A stretch of 54,371 bases of DNA, from positions 1 through 54,371 of the forward strand of contig JAHIVC010000059.1 of the NCBI GenBank assembly GCA_018816945.1, written 5' to 3'. The stretch comes from Bacteroidota bacterium (GTDB taxonomy: Bacteria > Bacteroidota > Bacteroidia > Bacteroidales > GCA-2711565). Every line of letters begins with the position of its first letter. Position 1 is the stretch's first letter. Shown piece after piece: positions 34,410-42,615 of the stretch. Made by a program: the position numbers and the translations under genes. The notes under the pieces are model-generated. The model was not told where the DNA came from and did no database searches. It was given only the letters and a program-made list of their open reading frames with translations.

Positions 34410-35018
34410 ATGGCAGTATTAAAAATAAAATACACAAAAACAGAAAGAGCCAGACAAAAGAAAATTCTTAAAGTATCTTTACGCATGCTTCCACTGTTTG
34501 AAGCAATGGAAAAATCGTTAATGGTAACCATTAACACCATTGCTGAAAATATTGAACGGATAAAGGAAGCCATTGAGCAAAACAAAAAAGAAGCCGAGCC
34601 ATGGATTGCAGTAATAAGTGATTCGTGGGTTGACATCAGCTCGTATATATCTGTGAACAAAGTTATTACAAAACCGGTGGATGTTGCAGGTGTTCGGGTA
34701 CACCAATTCGATAAAGTAGATTTCGATGTTGCACCCATAACCGACGAGACGCCGCTTTGGGTTGATAGTGCTGTTGAGCTGATGCAAGATCAACTTCAGT
34801 TATTGGCAGAAATAAAATGCCTTGAGGCTCAAATAGAACTACTTGAAGAAGAATTACTCGAAGTACGCGCACGAATAAAGCTATTTGAAAACAGAAGGAT
34901 ACCCAACGCTAAAACAGCTATTCGGAAAATCGGACAGAAGCTTCAGGACGATGAAAGGCTCATGATTGCGACTGCTAAAGTGGTGAAAACAAAAAAAGCA
35001 GAGGAGGTGAAAATATGA
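34410..35018 (+). CDS. atpD: V-type ATP synthase subunit D
   Basis: Subunit D is the central rotor shaft. The 202-residue protein is helical: an N-terminal helix with KYTKTERARQKKILKVS-like content and a C-terminal helix (about 130-200) with LEEELLEVRARIKLFENRRIPNAKTAIRKIG, the conserved segment of V-type D (RRVNALE equivalents). It is preceded by a GGAGGA sequence at 12 bases and overlaps the I gene by four bases (ATGA). Confidence 0.9.
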   Translation: MAVLKIKYTKTERARQKKILKVSLRMLPLFEAMEKSLMVTINTIAENIERIKEAIEQNKKEAEPWIAVISDSWVDISSYISVNKVITKPVDVAGVRVHQFDKVDFDVAPITDETPLWVDSAVELMQDQLQLLAEIKCLEAQIELLEEELLEVRARIKLFENRRIPNAKTAIRKIGQKLQDDERLMIATAKVVKTKKAEEVKI

Positions 35019-36844
35019 TCACAAAAATGAAGAAAATTACGCTGTTTATGTCAGAAATTGATATAGATGCAGATCTTACCATTTTAGGTCAACTCGGCAT
35101 AATGCATATAAAACCTTTTCAACCGGCAGAAGACGAATCAATAGATAGAGTAAATGCACGTATTAAGCAAATGAAAGTAGCCATATCAATATTGGAAAGA
35201 TATGACAACAACCCGCTTACCGGCCACGAATGTGATGCTGAACCTAAGTTTTCACACATGCCAAAGGGAGAAATTTCTTTAATGGAACAGGTGCTGCAAA
35301 CAGAAGAAACAAGAAACCAAAACATTGAACTTGCCCAAAAACTTCAAAATACCAAACACTGGTATAATGACTGGGGTAATGTATCATTAACTGAATTCAA
35401 ATATCTAAAAGAGAAGGGTATTTACTTAAAACTATACCTCTTAAAAGATGATGCAGTTCAAAAATTGTCTAACCGAGATGATATAGTTGTTGTCGGAAAA
35501 TTGGATAAAATGAATCGGATCGTGTTAATCACTGAAAACAGGAACGAAAAATTAGAATCTAACGAAGTTGAGTTTCCTACATACAGTTTAACTATACTTG
35601 AAGACTGCATTAAGAAAACCAATCGAGAAATAGAAGTAGCAGATGAAAAACTGCGAACACTTCATGTACAAATTTCATTTTTAAGAGATGCATTAAACGA
35701 ACGGGTTCGCAGAAATTTAGTAAGAAACGTACAATACGGCGGTATTGAGGTAGAGAATCAATTCAGATACTGGAAAGGATATATCCCCGAACAATCAATT
35801 GGAAAATTCATAAATATTGCCGAAGAGCATAACTGGGGATACCTAATTCAGGATCCAACTCAGGAAGAACTGGAGGAAGTTCCTACACTCATTCATTCAC
35901 CAAAATGGGTCGAACGCATACGACCGGTTATGAGCTTTATGGGACTTGTGCCCGGTTATAACGAAATAGATGTGTCACGTATTTTTTTGATATTCTTTAC
36001 TTTTTTTACGGGAATACTTGTAGGAGATGCCGGTTACGGTTTTGTTTTTCTATTGGTTACATTATTTGTACATAGCAAGCAAAAATTCAAGCCTAAAATT
36101 GAGTTTTCTCTCATATACACACTTTCTGTATCTGTTTTGTTTTGGGGGGTACTCACAGGCACATATTTTGGTGCCAAACAAATAGCAGAGATACCATTTT
36201 TCAGTAGTTTAATTATTGACAAGCTATCAAGTTTTGGCGGTGACCCAATTTTTATACAAAAACTCATGTTCATTATTGGTGCCATTCATTTGTCTATCGG
36301 GCATATTCAAAAAAGCTTAAAATATATCAACAGCGTAAAAGCAATAGCTGAACTTGGTTGGATTGCAATTATATGGAGCTTATACTTTATAGTAAATCAG
36401 ATGGTATTAGGATTAGAACCACCCGAACTTGTGATTTGGTTATTTATAGGAGGTGGGCTACTTATTGCTTTGTTCTCAAATCCGGGAACCAATTTTTTTA
36501 AAGGAGTTATATCATCGCTAGGTGGGTTACCACTAAGCCTAATAAGTGGATTTTCTGATATAATTTCATACATAAGACTTTACGCTGTTGGTATTGCAAC
36601 TGTTTTAATGGCTATTAGTTTTAACCAAATGGCTATTGGTGATGGTATAACTACGGTATCTTCAGGAATTGTTGCAGTAATTATATTAATATTGGGCCAC
36701 GGACTCAACATGATATTGGCTGCAATGGCCGTTATTGTTCATGGCGTGCGATTGAATATGCTCGAATATGCAGGACATGCTGGCGTTGAATTTTCAGGAA
36801 ATGAATTTAATCCATTTACATTAAAAAAATCAAATAATAATTAA
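35015..36844 (+). CDS. atpI: V-type ATP synthase subunit I
   Basis: Subunit I is the membrane stator that carries the ion half-channels. The N-terminal half (about 1-310) is a long cytoplasmic coiled region; the C-terminal half has about seven membrane helices, including FTFFTGILVGDAGYGFVF and the conserved SDIISYIRLYAVGIAT helix with the essential Arg near residue 523. The GAGGAGGTGA before the ATG is a rare strong Shine-Dalgarno sequence for this phylum. Length 609 is normal for bacterial I. Confidence 0.95.
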   Translation: MITKMKKITLFMSEIDIDADLTILGQLGIMHIKPFQPAEDESIDRVNARIKQMKVAISILERYDNNPLTGHECDAEPKFSHMPKGEISLMEQVLQTEETRNQNIELAQKLQNTKHWYNDWGNVSLTEFKYLKEKGIYLKLYLLKDDAVQKLSNRDDIVVVGKLDKMNRIVLITENRNEKLESNEVEFPTYSLTILEDCIKKTNREIEVADEKLRTLHVQISFLRDALNERVRRNLVRNVQYGGIEVENQFRYWKGYIPEQSIGKFINIAEEHNWGYLIQDPTQEELEEVPTLIHSPKWVERIRPVMSFMGLVPGYNEIDVSRIFLIFFTFFTGILVGDAGYGFVFLLVTLFVHSKQKFKPKIEFSLIYTLSVSVLFWGVLTGTYFGAKQIAEIPFFSSLIIDKLSSFGGDPIFIQKLMFIIGAIHLSIGHIQKSLKYINSVKAIAELGWIAIIWSLYFIVNQMVLGLEPPELVIWLFIGGGLLIALFSNPGTNFFKGVISSLGGLPLSLISGFSDIISYIRLYAVGIATVLMAISFNQMAIGDGITTVSSGIVAVIILILGHGLNMILAAMAVIVHGVRLNMLEYAGHAGVEFSGNEFNPFTLKKSNNN

Positions 36845-36862
36845 TAACTAAATTATGAAATT

Positions 36863-37330
36863 ATGACATCAACAATTTTATTAACAATAGTGCAAGGTTT
36901 AGGCGGACATGCCATTGCTTTAGGTATAGCCGGAATAGGTTCGGCAATTGGAACAGGAATCGCCGCTTATGGAGCCATGGGGCTTTGGAAACAATCAATA
37001 AAAGACAATAAAAAATTACCTTCATTAGCATTAGCTATGGTAGGTATGCCTCTTAGTCAGGTTATCTACGGTATGATTTTTTCAAATGCTTTGGCTGAAG
37101 CAAATTTAAATCCTGATAGTTATCCAAACCAAATGATTATAGCTTTATTCGTTGGTAGTGCCATTGCAGCATCAGCAATTATTCAAGGAAAAGTTGGTGC
37201 CGCTGCATGTTCTAACCTAGCTGTTGATAGTAAACAAGGAGCCGGTATGTACATAGCAGCTATGGGTATTATCGAAACTGTTGCACTTTTGGCTATGGTA
37301 TTTGGAATGGGAGGTATTCCTACAGCATAA
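36863..37330 (+). CDS. atpK: V-type ATP synthase subunit K (c-ring)
   Basis: K forms the rotor ring. The 155 residues hold four helices as two fused hairpins. Only the second hairpin has the ion-binding carboxylate, Glu138 (IIETVALLAM). The first has PLSQ (residues 63-66), and Gln108 lies in IIQGKVG. These line up with Leu61-Thr64-Gln65, Gln110 and Glu139 of the Enterococcus hirae NtpK site, which binds Na+; here Thr is replaced by Ser65. I infer that this V-ATPase can use Na+. The gene is the end of the operon; a strong terminator follows 240 bases later. Confidence 0.93.
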   Translation: MTSTILLTIVQGLGGHAIALGIAGIGSAIGTGIAAYGAMGLWKQSIKDNKKLPSLALAMVGMPLSQVIYGMIFSNALAEANLNPDSYPNQMIIALFVGSAIAASAIIQGKVGAAACSNLAVDSKQGAGMYIAAMGIIETVALLAMVFGMGGIPTA

Positions 37331-37568
37331 TTTTATAGCTACATTTTTCTTGCTGGGAATTTCTGGCTTATTGTGCCGTTACTGGTGGAAGTATTTTTTG
37401 ATTATCTGTTCTATGCAGGTGTTGCAGCCACGGGTATGGGGAAAATAGATTTCATTTGTATACAAAAAGAATAAGCCTTTTGGCGCTTACAGGTTATATT
37501 GCTGGTGCAGGTTCCTATTATATTCAGCAAATTTTATTTCATTCCTAAGTATCTGATAAAAATATTGT
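37331..37568 (+). pseudogene. Possible decayed coding region after subunit K
   Basis: Two open stretches in neighbouring frames would join after one frame change near 37440: first FWLIVPLLVEVFFDYLFYAG, then ISLLALTGYIAGAGSYYIQQ and a stop at 37546. Both are hydrophobic and read like one membrane protein end. I do not recognise it and similarity to chance cannot be excluded. Confidence 0.25.
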
Positions 37569-37600
37569 AAGGTGGGTTTTATCGACCCACCTTTTTTTTC
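37568..37600 (+). terminator. Terminator downstream of the V-ATPase operon
   Basis: AGGTGGGT pairs with ACCCACCT over a short loop, followed by eight T. It lies about 240 bases past subunit K. Confidence 0.8.
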
Positions 37601-37628
37601 GTGAAACTCAGATTTCAAAAACAGCCTG

Positions 37629-37752
37629 TCCCGCAGTTTACGCGGGATAGTGCATTTAAATCTGTAAGATGTACGCCTGCCTGCCTAATCAGCACTACAG
37701 GCAGGAATCCCGATAGCCCCGCTTGAGCGGGATTAACTCCGCGTATCGGGAT
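37629..37752. repeat. Cluster of GC-rich palindromes
   Basis: Three palindromes occur within 124 bases: TCCCGC/GCGGGA (37629-37647), CCTGCCT/AGGCAGG (37680-37705) and a nested pair ATCCCGATA/TATCGGGAT enclosing CCCGC/GCGGG (37707-37752). GC content is far above the surroundings. The same word types recur before the tRNA at 54 kb. The rest of the gap to the sigma factor gene holds nothing recognisable. Confidence 0.75.
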
Positions 37753-37958
37753 AAATGAGTTTATAATCAGATACTTACATCGTAAATAAAGAAAATTTCA
37801 AATTGATACCTCGTCATCTTGCTGCGAGATAGTTCATTTAAAAATTCATAATAAATGTTAAACCTTCCAAAAGAAATCAAGTAAGATTGTGTCTATAAAA
37901 TATTGTTTTTAAATCAAGTTAGTGTTAATTTGGCAGATAAGGTGAATACTCAGATTTT

Positions 37959-38534
37959 ATGATAAGTGAATCAGATCTTGTAGAAGGTGTTAAGAGAAAG
38001 GATCACGCAGCTTTTAAAAAGTTGGTTGATCAATATCAGGAGATGGTATTAAACACCTGCTATGGATTTGTGCATGATGTCGACGATGCCAAAGATTTAA
38101 CGCAAGAAGTTTTTATTAAAATTTACGATTCAATTCAAAAGTTTAGGGGAGATGCCAAACTCTCTACATGGATTTACCGCATCTCGGTAAACAAATCATT
38201 GAACTTTATCAGAGCTGATAAAAAGGTCAAAACTACTGAACTGGATGTTTTATCACGTTCAAGTGATTCGAAATTAAGGGTTCACCATGAAAGTGAACAA
38301 GAAGATATTGAGATGGAGCAGGAACAAAGATCAAGAATTTTATTTAAGGCAATAGATAGTTTGAACGAAAATCAAAGAATTGCCTTTTGCCTAAATAAAC
38401 TTGATGGAATTTCATATAATGAAATAGGCGAAATCATGAATATTTCATTACCGGCAGTAGAGTCTCTCATTCATCGCGCAAAGCTGAATTTACAAAAGAA
38501 GCTGATCAAGTATTATAAAAAGAATTTGAATTAA
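37959..38534 (+). CDS. RNA polymerase ECF-type sigma factor
   Basis: A 191-residue group 4 sigma factor. Region 2 (about 10-85) contains DDAKDLTQEVFIKIYDSI and FRGDAKLSTWIYRISVNKS, the -10 binding part. A linker is followed by region 4 (about 125-185) with NEIGEIMNISLPAVESLIHRAK, the -35 helix-turn-helix. No extra domain is present. The next three genes in the same direction are an anti-sigma factor and two Spy/CpxP-like proteins, so the sigma factor is expected to control an envelope-stress or metal response and its own operon. Confidence 0.93.
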   Translation: MISESDLVEGVKRKDHAAFKKLVDQYQEMVLNTCYGFVHDVDDAKDLTQEVFIKIYDSIQKFRGDAKLSTWIYRISVNKSLNFIRADKKVKTTELDVLSRSSDSKLRVHHESEQEDIEMEQEQRSRILFKAIDSLNENQRIAFCLNKLDGISYNEIGEIMNISLPAVESLIHRAKLNLQKKLIKYYKKNLN

Positions 38535-38562
38535 CGCAAGTTTTTAAAAGATAAATAGTCTA

Positions 38563-39018
38563 ATGAAAAAACAGAACAAAATGAAATGCAAGAAAGTACA
38601 TAAACTAATTAACCCTTTTTTAAATGGGTCGATGGATGTGGAAAAGAGCGGGCTCTTTCATTCACATTTATCTGAATGTCGTTCTTGTGAGAAATTAGTT
38701 AGGGAAATGTCTTCTACATTATCAATTCTTGATAAGCAAAAGAGAGTAATTCCTGATCCTTTTATGCATACCAGAATATTGCAGGAAATTGAAAACAGGC
38801 AAAGTACAAACGTCTTGTTCAATATCAGGCGTATCCTGCAACCTATTATGGTTGCTGCAATTCTGATAATTGGAATCTATATAGGTATCGGTCTTGGAAA
38901 TAGCTATGTATCAGAAGGGGAGGAAATCGCCAGTGCTGATAACCGGACCTTAGTTGATGAATTTTTATTCAACGAAATGGATTACGAGCCCTTCGAAATT
39001 TTTTTAATTGATAAATAA
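38563..39018 (+). CDS. Zinc-finger anti-sigma factor
   Basis: The 151-residue protein has a zinc-binding anti-sigma (ZAS) motif, H-x3-C-x2-C in FHSHLSECRSCEKL, and one membrane helix (PIMVAAILIIGIYIGIGLGN, about 103-122), with a short periplasmic tail. It lies 28 bases after the sigma factor gene and should hold it inactive at the inner membrane. Met1 and the Met at 38581 (MKCKKVHKL) are both possible starts. Confidence 0.83.
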   Translation: MKKQNKMKCKKVHKLINPFLNGSMDVEKSGLFHSHLSECRSCEKLVREMSSTLSILDKQKRVIPDPFMHTRILQEIENRQSTNVLFNIRRILQPIMVAAILIIGIYIGIGLGNSYVSEGEEIASADNRTLVDEFLFNEMDYEPFEIFLIDK

Positions 39019-39027
39019 AGCCAGACC

Positions 39028-39564
39028 ATGAACTATTTTTCAAAAAGAAATATTGTCATTTTAGTTATTGCAGTTCTGTTAATTATAAATATTGCATCTA
39101 TTTCGACCATTGTTTATCATTCATATGGAAATCGCATAAATAAAATGCCTGAAACGGAACGAACATCCATGAGGGATTTTAGGCAGGAACTTAATCTGAA
39201 CGCACAGCAAATTGACGAATTTGGCAAATTAGGAAAAAAGTTCATGATCGATACCAGAATGAGAATGGATGAGATGCATCAAATCAGGTTAGCTTTAATA
39301 AACGAAATGTCGTCTGCAAATCCGGATACAGCAAAAATGTTTGCTATGGCAGATGATATAGGAAAGTTGCATGCACAGATTAAACGACAGACCATCGATC
39401 ATTTTTTGATCATTAAAAATAATTGCACAGATGCTCAATTTGATAAGTTTGTAACATTATTTCAAAGATCGTTGATGGATGATAATTATAGCCGATGGTC
39501 GGAAGTACAAGGAAGAGGGAAGAATTATAGAAGTAGAAACATCCAAAGAGGAAAAGGTAATTAG
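39028..39564 (+). CDS. Periplasmic heavy-metal sensor-like protein, Spy/CpxP type
   Basis: An N-terminal membrane anchor (IVILVIAVLLIINIASIS) is followed by a helical periplasmic domain with the LNLNAQQIDEFGKLGKKF repeat related to the LTxxQ motif of CpxP/Spy, and Met/His-rich content (RMRMDEMHQIRLALINEMSS). Length is 178. It follows the anti-sigma gene by nine bases. Similar proteins (CnrR/Metal_resist family) sense metals beside sigma/anti-sigma pairs, which fits the operon; the specific metal is unknown. Confidence 0.75.
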   Translation: MNYFSKRNIVILVIAVLLIINIASISTIVYHSYGNRINKMPETERTSMRDFRQELNLNAQQIDEFGKLGKKFMIDTRMRMDEMHQIRLALINEMSSANPDTAKMFAMADDIGKLHAQIKRQTIDHFLIIKNNCTDAQFDKFVTLFQRSLMDDNYSRWSEVQGRGKNYRSRNIQRGKGN

Positions 39565-39585
39565 TAACATTTTAAAACTAAAAAA

Positions 39586-40146
39586 ATGAAAACAATGAAT
39601 GTAAAAACAAGAATATATGGCATAGTTATATTAGCAGCCATATTTATGTCAGGCAATATTTATGCTCAGCGCATGCAACGATTCGATGGAAATCAAAGAG
39701 CAATGGCAATGAGATTGCATCAAAATCCAGGACAAGGAATGGGCAATCTGAATATTGGACAAAGAGGAATGGGAATAATGGGATTGAATTTAAGTGAAGA
39801 ACAAATTGGGAAAATGGAGGAATTTAGAACAAATCACCTCAAAGAGATGCTCCCGATTAGAAATGAAATGCAAGAGAAAAGAGCACATTTAAGAACCCTG
39901 ACAACTGCTGAAAATTTAAATCAAAAAGAAATTGATAAAGTAGTTGATGAGATTGCAAACTTGACTTCAAAGCAAATGAAACTTAAAATAGCGCACCAAC
40001 AACAGGTAAGGGCTTCGCTTACAGAGGACCAACGTGTTTTATTTGATAGTAGGACCGGCGGACAAGGAAATAGGCAATTTGCCAGAGGAAATGCAAGAGC
40101 TGGTATGGGAGCTAAGCACTCTCGTTTCGGAATGAAATCCAGATAA
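39586..40146 (+). CDS. Spy/CpxP family periplasmic chaperone-like protein
   Basis: A signal peptide (cleavage near NIYAQR, residue 28) leads into a Met/Gln/Gly/Arg-rich part and then the two LTxxQ-type helices: LNLSEEQIGKMEEFR and ASLTEDQRVLFDSR. The C-terminus is Gly/Arg-rich (GNARAGMGAKHSRFGM), suggesting a flexible or nucleic-acid- or metal-interacting tail. It is the last gene of the sigma operon and ends at a strong terminator. Spy-type proteins bind unfolded proteins; metal binding through Met and His is possible. Confidence 0.78.
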   Translation: MKTMNVKTRIYGIVILAAIFMSGNIYAQRMQRFDGNQRAMAMRLHQNPGQGMGNLNIGQRGMGIMGLNLSEEQIGKMEEFRTNHLKEMLPIRNEMQEKRAHLRTLTTAENLNQKEIDKVVDEIANLTSKQMKLKIAHQQQVRASLTEDQRVLFDSRTGGQGNRQFARGNARAGMGAKHSRFGMKSR

Positions 40147-40148
40147 TT

Positions 40149-40178
40149 GAAAAGCGGCCTGATCGGGCCGCTTTTTTT
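40149..40178. terminator. Bidirectional terminator between the sigma operon and anmK
   Basis: AAAAGCGGCC pairs with GGCCGCTTTT around a five- or six-base loop, with T runs on either strand. It separates convergent transcripts. Confidence 0.85.
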
Positions 40179-40181
40179 ATG

Positions 40182-41246
40182 CTATTCTTTAGATGTAGCA
40201 ATTCTGCCTCCACTACTGTCATGTCTAGCTCCGGTAGCTGAACTCAAACAATTAACTTCATCCCGTATCCGGAGAATCCCCAAAAAAGCAAAAACAACAG
40301 CTTCTTTAAAATCTATCAGGGCATGATCAGGAATCACCAAATTAAGATTAGTTAGTGTTTGAATACGCTGTATAAGAAAAGTATTGTGTGCTCCTCCTCC
40401 CGTGATCAAAACCTTTCCTTTATCTTTCACCATAAATGAATTTGATACTTGAAAAGCGATGTGCTCAGTAACCGTGCGAAGAAGATCAAAATTGGAAATT
40501 GGAAATTTAAGCAGGATAGAAAGAAATTCTGACTCAAACCATTCACGCGATAATGATTTTGGTGGATCAATATGATAAAATGAAATATTGTTCAAGGTTT
40601 TCAGCAGTTCAGAATTAATCTTGCCTTTCAGGGCCATTTGTCCATTATGATCATATTTTTGATGCTCCTTTTGGCTAATAAAATTCAATGCCATATTTAC
40701 CGGACAAACATCCTGGGCCATTCTTCTTCCATTCAAATCAAATGAAATATTAGCAAATCCACCTAGGTTTAAACAAATTTCAAAATCATTAAAAAGCAAT
40801 TGATCTCCAATTGGAACAAGGGGAGCTCCCTGCCCTCCTAATGAAATGTCCAGTGATCGGAAATCATAAATTACTGGCAGTTTCAAGGTTTCGGCTATTT
40901 GATTTCCATTTCCGATTTGCAAAGTATAGCTTTTTTCAGGTTGGTGAAATATGGTATGCCCGTGCGAAGCAATAAAATCAGGTTTTAACTGATGCTTTGC
41001 AATGAAAGTTAATGTTTTTTCTGCTAAATATTTTCCATAGGATAAGTCAAGTTGCTTGAGCGCAATTGCCGACAAAAATGGAGCTTCGGTCAGCTTTTTT
41101 ATCCATTCCTTAGGGTAAGGAATGGTTTCGGCATGATGAATTTTAAATTCCCAATTCCCCTCTTCCTGAATAAAATTGCAAGAGGCAATATCCAATCCAT
41201 CGAGAGAAGTGCCGGACATTAATCCAATAACATTATATTGCTTCAT
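40182..41246 (-). CDS. anmK: Anhydro-N-acetylmuramic acid kinase
   Basis: AnmK phosphorylates 1,6-anhydro-MurNAc during cell-wall recycling. The 354-residue protein starts with NVIGLMSGTSLDGLDIA, the family phosphate-binding signature, and carries GHTIFHQPE, GDFR-like DFRSLDISLGGQGAPLVP and the ITGGGAHN nucleotide motif near residue 290. It follows murF by two bases, so the two form a cell-wall pair (recycling and synthesis) on the minus strand. Confidence 0.94.
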   Translation of the reverse strand: MKQYNVIGLMSGTSLDGLDIASCNFIQEEGNWEFKIHHAETIPYPKEWIKKLTEAPFLSAIALKQLDLSYGKYLAEKTLTFIAKHQLKPDFIASHGHTIFHQPEKSYTLQIGNGNQIAETLKLPVIYDFRSLDISLGGQGAPLVPIGDQLLFNDFEICLNLGGFANISFDLNGRRMAQDVCPVNMALNFISQKEHQKYDHNGQMALKGKINSELLKTLNNISFYHIDPPKSLSREWFESEFLSILLKFPISNFDLLRTVTEHIAFQVSNSFMVKDKGKVLITGGGAHNTFLIQRIQTLTNLNLVIPDHALIDFKEAVVFAFLGILRIRDEVNCLSSATGARHDSSGGRIATSKE

Positions 41247-41248
41247 TG

Positions 41249-42547
41249 TCAGAGGGTTTCAATAAGTTTTTCGAGCCGCATTCCTCTCGATCCTTTAAGC
41301 AGGATGGTGTAATTTTTTATTTTATTCGAGTTTAGATAATCTAAAGCCTGATCGGTGGTTTTATAATGAATCCAATTTGAATTTAATTCGCAAAGTGAAA
41401 ATAGCGACCCGATTAATATTACTTTTTTGATCCCTGTTTTTAAAATGTGATCTACAATATCCTGATGCAGACCCTGGCTTTCTGATCCCAATTCGAGCAT
41501 ATCTCCCAGGATTAATATTTTTTGATCCGCTTTTACCATTGCAAAGTTATCGATGGCTTTGACCATGCTGCTTGGATTGGCGTTATATGCATCAACAATT
41601 AATCGGTTGTTTGGTGTTTGCAATAGTTGCGATCGTTGGTTTTTTGGTTCATATTCCTCAATGGCCTCTTTTATTAAAAGTTTCGGAATTTCAAAAAAAT
41701 GACCAATACAAATGGCAGCCATCATATTTGGCACATTATAGTCTCCAATTAATTTTGAATTGATGGTCAGGCTTTTACCATTAATTTGCCAATTTGTTGT
41801 GGCAAAAATATCGCAATTAATTTTATTGAATTTCACATTTGCCTTATCCGTAAAACCATAGGTGTATTTTTGAAGATTTTCAGACTTATTCATTAAGAGA
41901 GAGTCATCATGATGAACAAAAGTGACAGTGTTTGGTTGAGCCTCCATGTGTCGGTATAACTCCGTTTTTGCTTCTACAACTCCTTCAAAACTACCAAATC
42001 CTTCCAAGTGTGCAATCCCAATATTGGTGATTAATCCACAATTTGGATTTGAAATGTTACATAAGTTTTCAATCTCTCCAATATGATTGGCACCCATCTC
42101 AATAACAGCTATTTCCACATCATTATTTATGGAAAGGATGCTTAGGGGTACTCCAATGTGATTATTGAGGTTACCTCTGGTGGAATAGGTTTTAAACTTC
42201 TTTGAAAGAACAGTATTCATAAGTTCTTTGGTGGTTGTTTTGCCATTGGTTCCTGTAATTCCTATGATAGGTATGTTTAGTTTTTTACGATGGAGTTTTG
42301 CGAGCGCTTGTAACGTAAGTAACACATCCTCAACAAAAAAACAGAGTTCTTTATTTTTCAGCTTGATATTATCAACTACGGCTAAACTGCATCCTTGATT
42401 TAGGGCTTGCAGGGCAAATGTATTCCCGTCGAAATTCTCGCCTTTAAGCGCGAAAAAAATGGATCCTGATGAGATTGCCCTACTGTCCGTTGATATTTGC
42501 GGATATTTGAGGTAATGTTGATATAATTCGTCTAATGATGAAACCAT
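41249..42547 (-). CDS. murF: UDP-MurNAc-tripeptide D-Ala-D-Ala ligase
   Basis: MurF adds D-Ala-D-Ala to complete the peptidoglycan precursor. The ATP loop GITGTNGKTTTKEL is near residue 98, with the N-terminal DSRAISSGSIFFALKG substrate domain and the C-terminal DAYNANPSSM segment near residue 314. Length 432 is normal. The gene lies between gldJ and anmK, as next to gldJ in Flavobacterium, and has a terminator immediately upstream, after gldJ. Confidence 0.96.
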   Translation of the reverse strand: MVSSLDELYQHYLKYPQISTDSRAISSGSIFFALKGENFDGNTFALQALNQGCSLAVVDNIKLKNKELCFFVEDVLLTLQALAKLHRKKLNIPIIGITGTNGKTTTKELMNTVLSKKFKTYSTRGNLNNHIGVPLSILSINNDVEIAVIEMGANHIGEIENLCNISNPNCGLITNIGIAHLEGFGSFEGVVEAKTELYRHMEAQPNTVTFVHHDDSLLMNKSENLQKYTYGFTDKANVKFNKINCDIFATTNWQINGKSLTINSKLIGDYNVPNMMAAICIGHFFEIPKLLIKEAIEEYEPKNQRSQLLQTPNNRLIVDAYNANPSSMVKAIDNFAMVKADQKILILGDMLELGSESQGLHQDIVDHILKTGIKKVILIGSLFSLCELNSNWIHYKTTDQALDYLNSNKIKNYTILLKGSRGMRLEKLIETL

Positions 42548-42557
42548 AATTCAAAGA

Positions 42558-42592
42558 TAAAAAAATCCCCTCCCGAAATTAAGGAAGGGGGG
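42558..42592 (-). terminator. Terminator between gldJ and murF
   Basis: On the minus strand CCCCTTCC pairs with GGGAGGGG (one T-G pair) and is followed by A then seven T. It would reduce read-through from gldJ into murF. Confidence 0.7.
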
Positions 42593-42615
42593 TTGAGTTC
42601 TTTAAATAGATTTTT

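Noticed and set aside
30108-37330. Archaeal contamination because of V-type ATPase genes
   Set aside because: DUF2764, the subunit set and the flanking Bacteroidota genes fit the bacterial V-type operon of this phylum.
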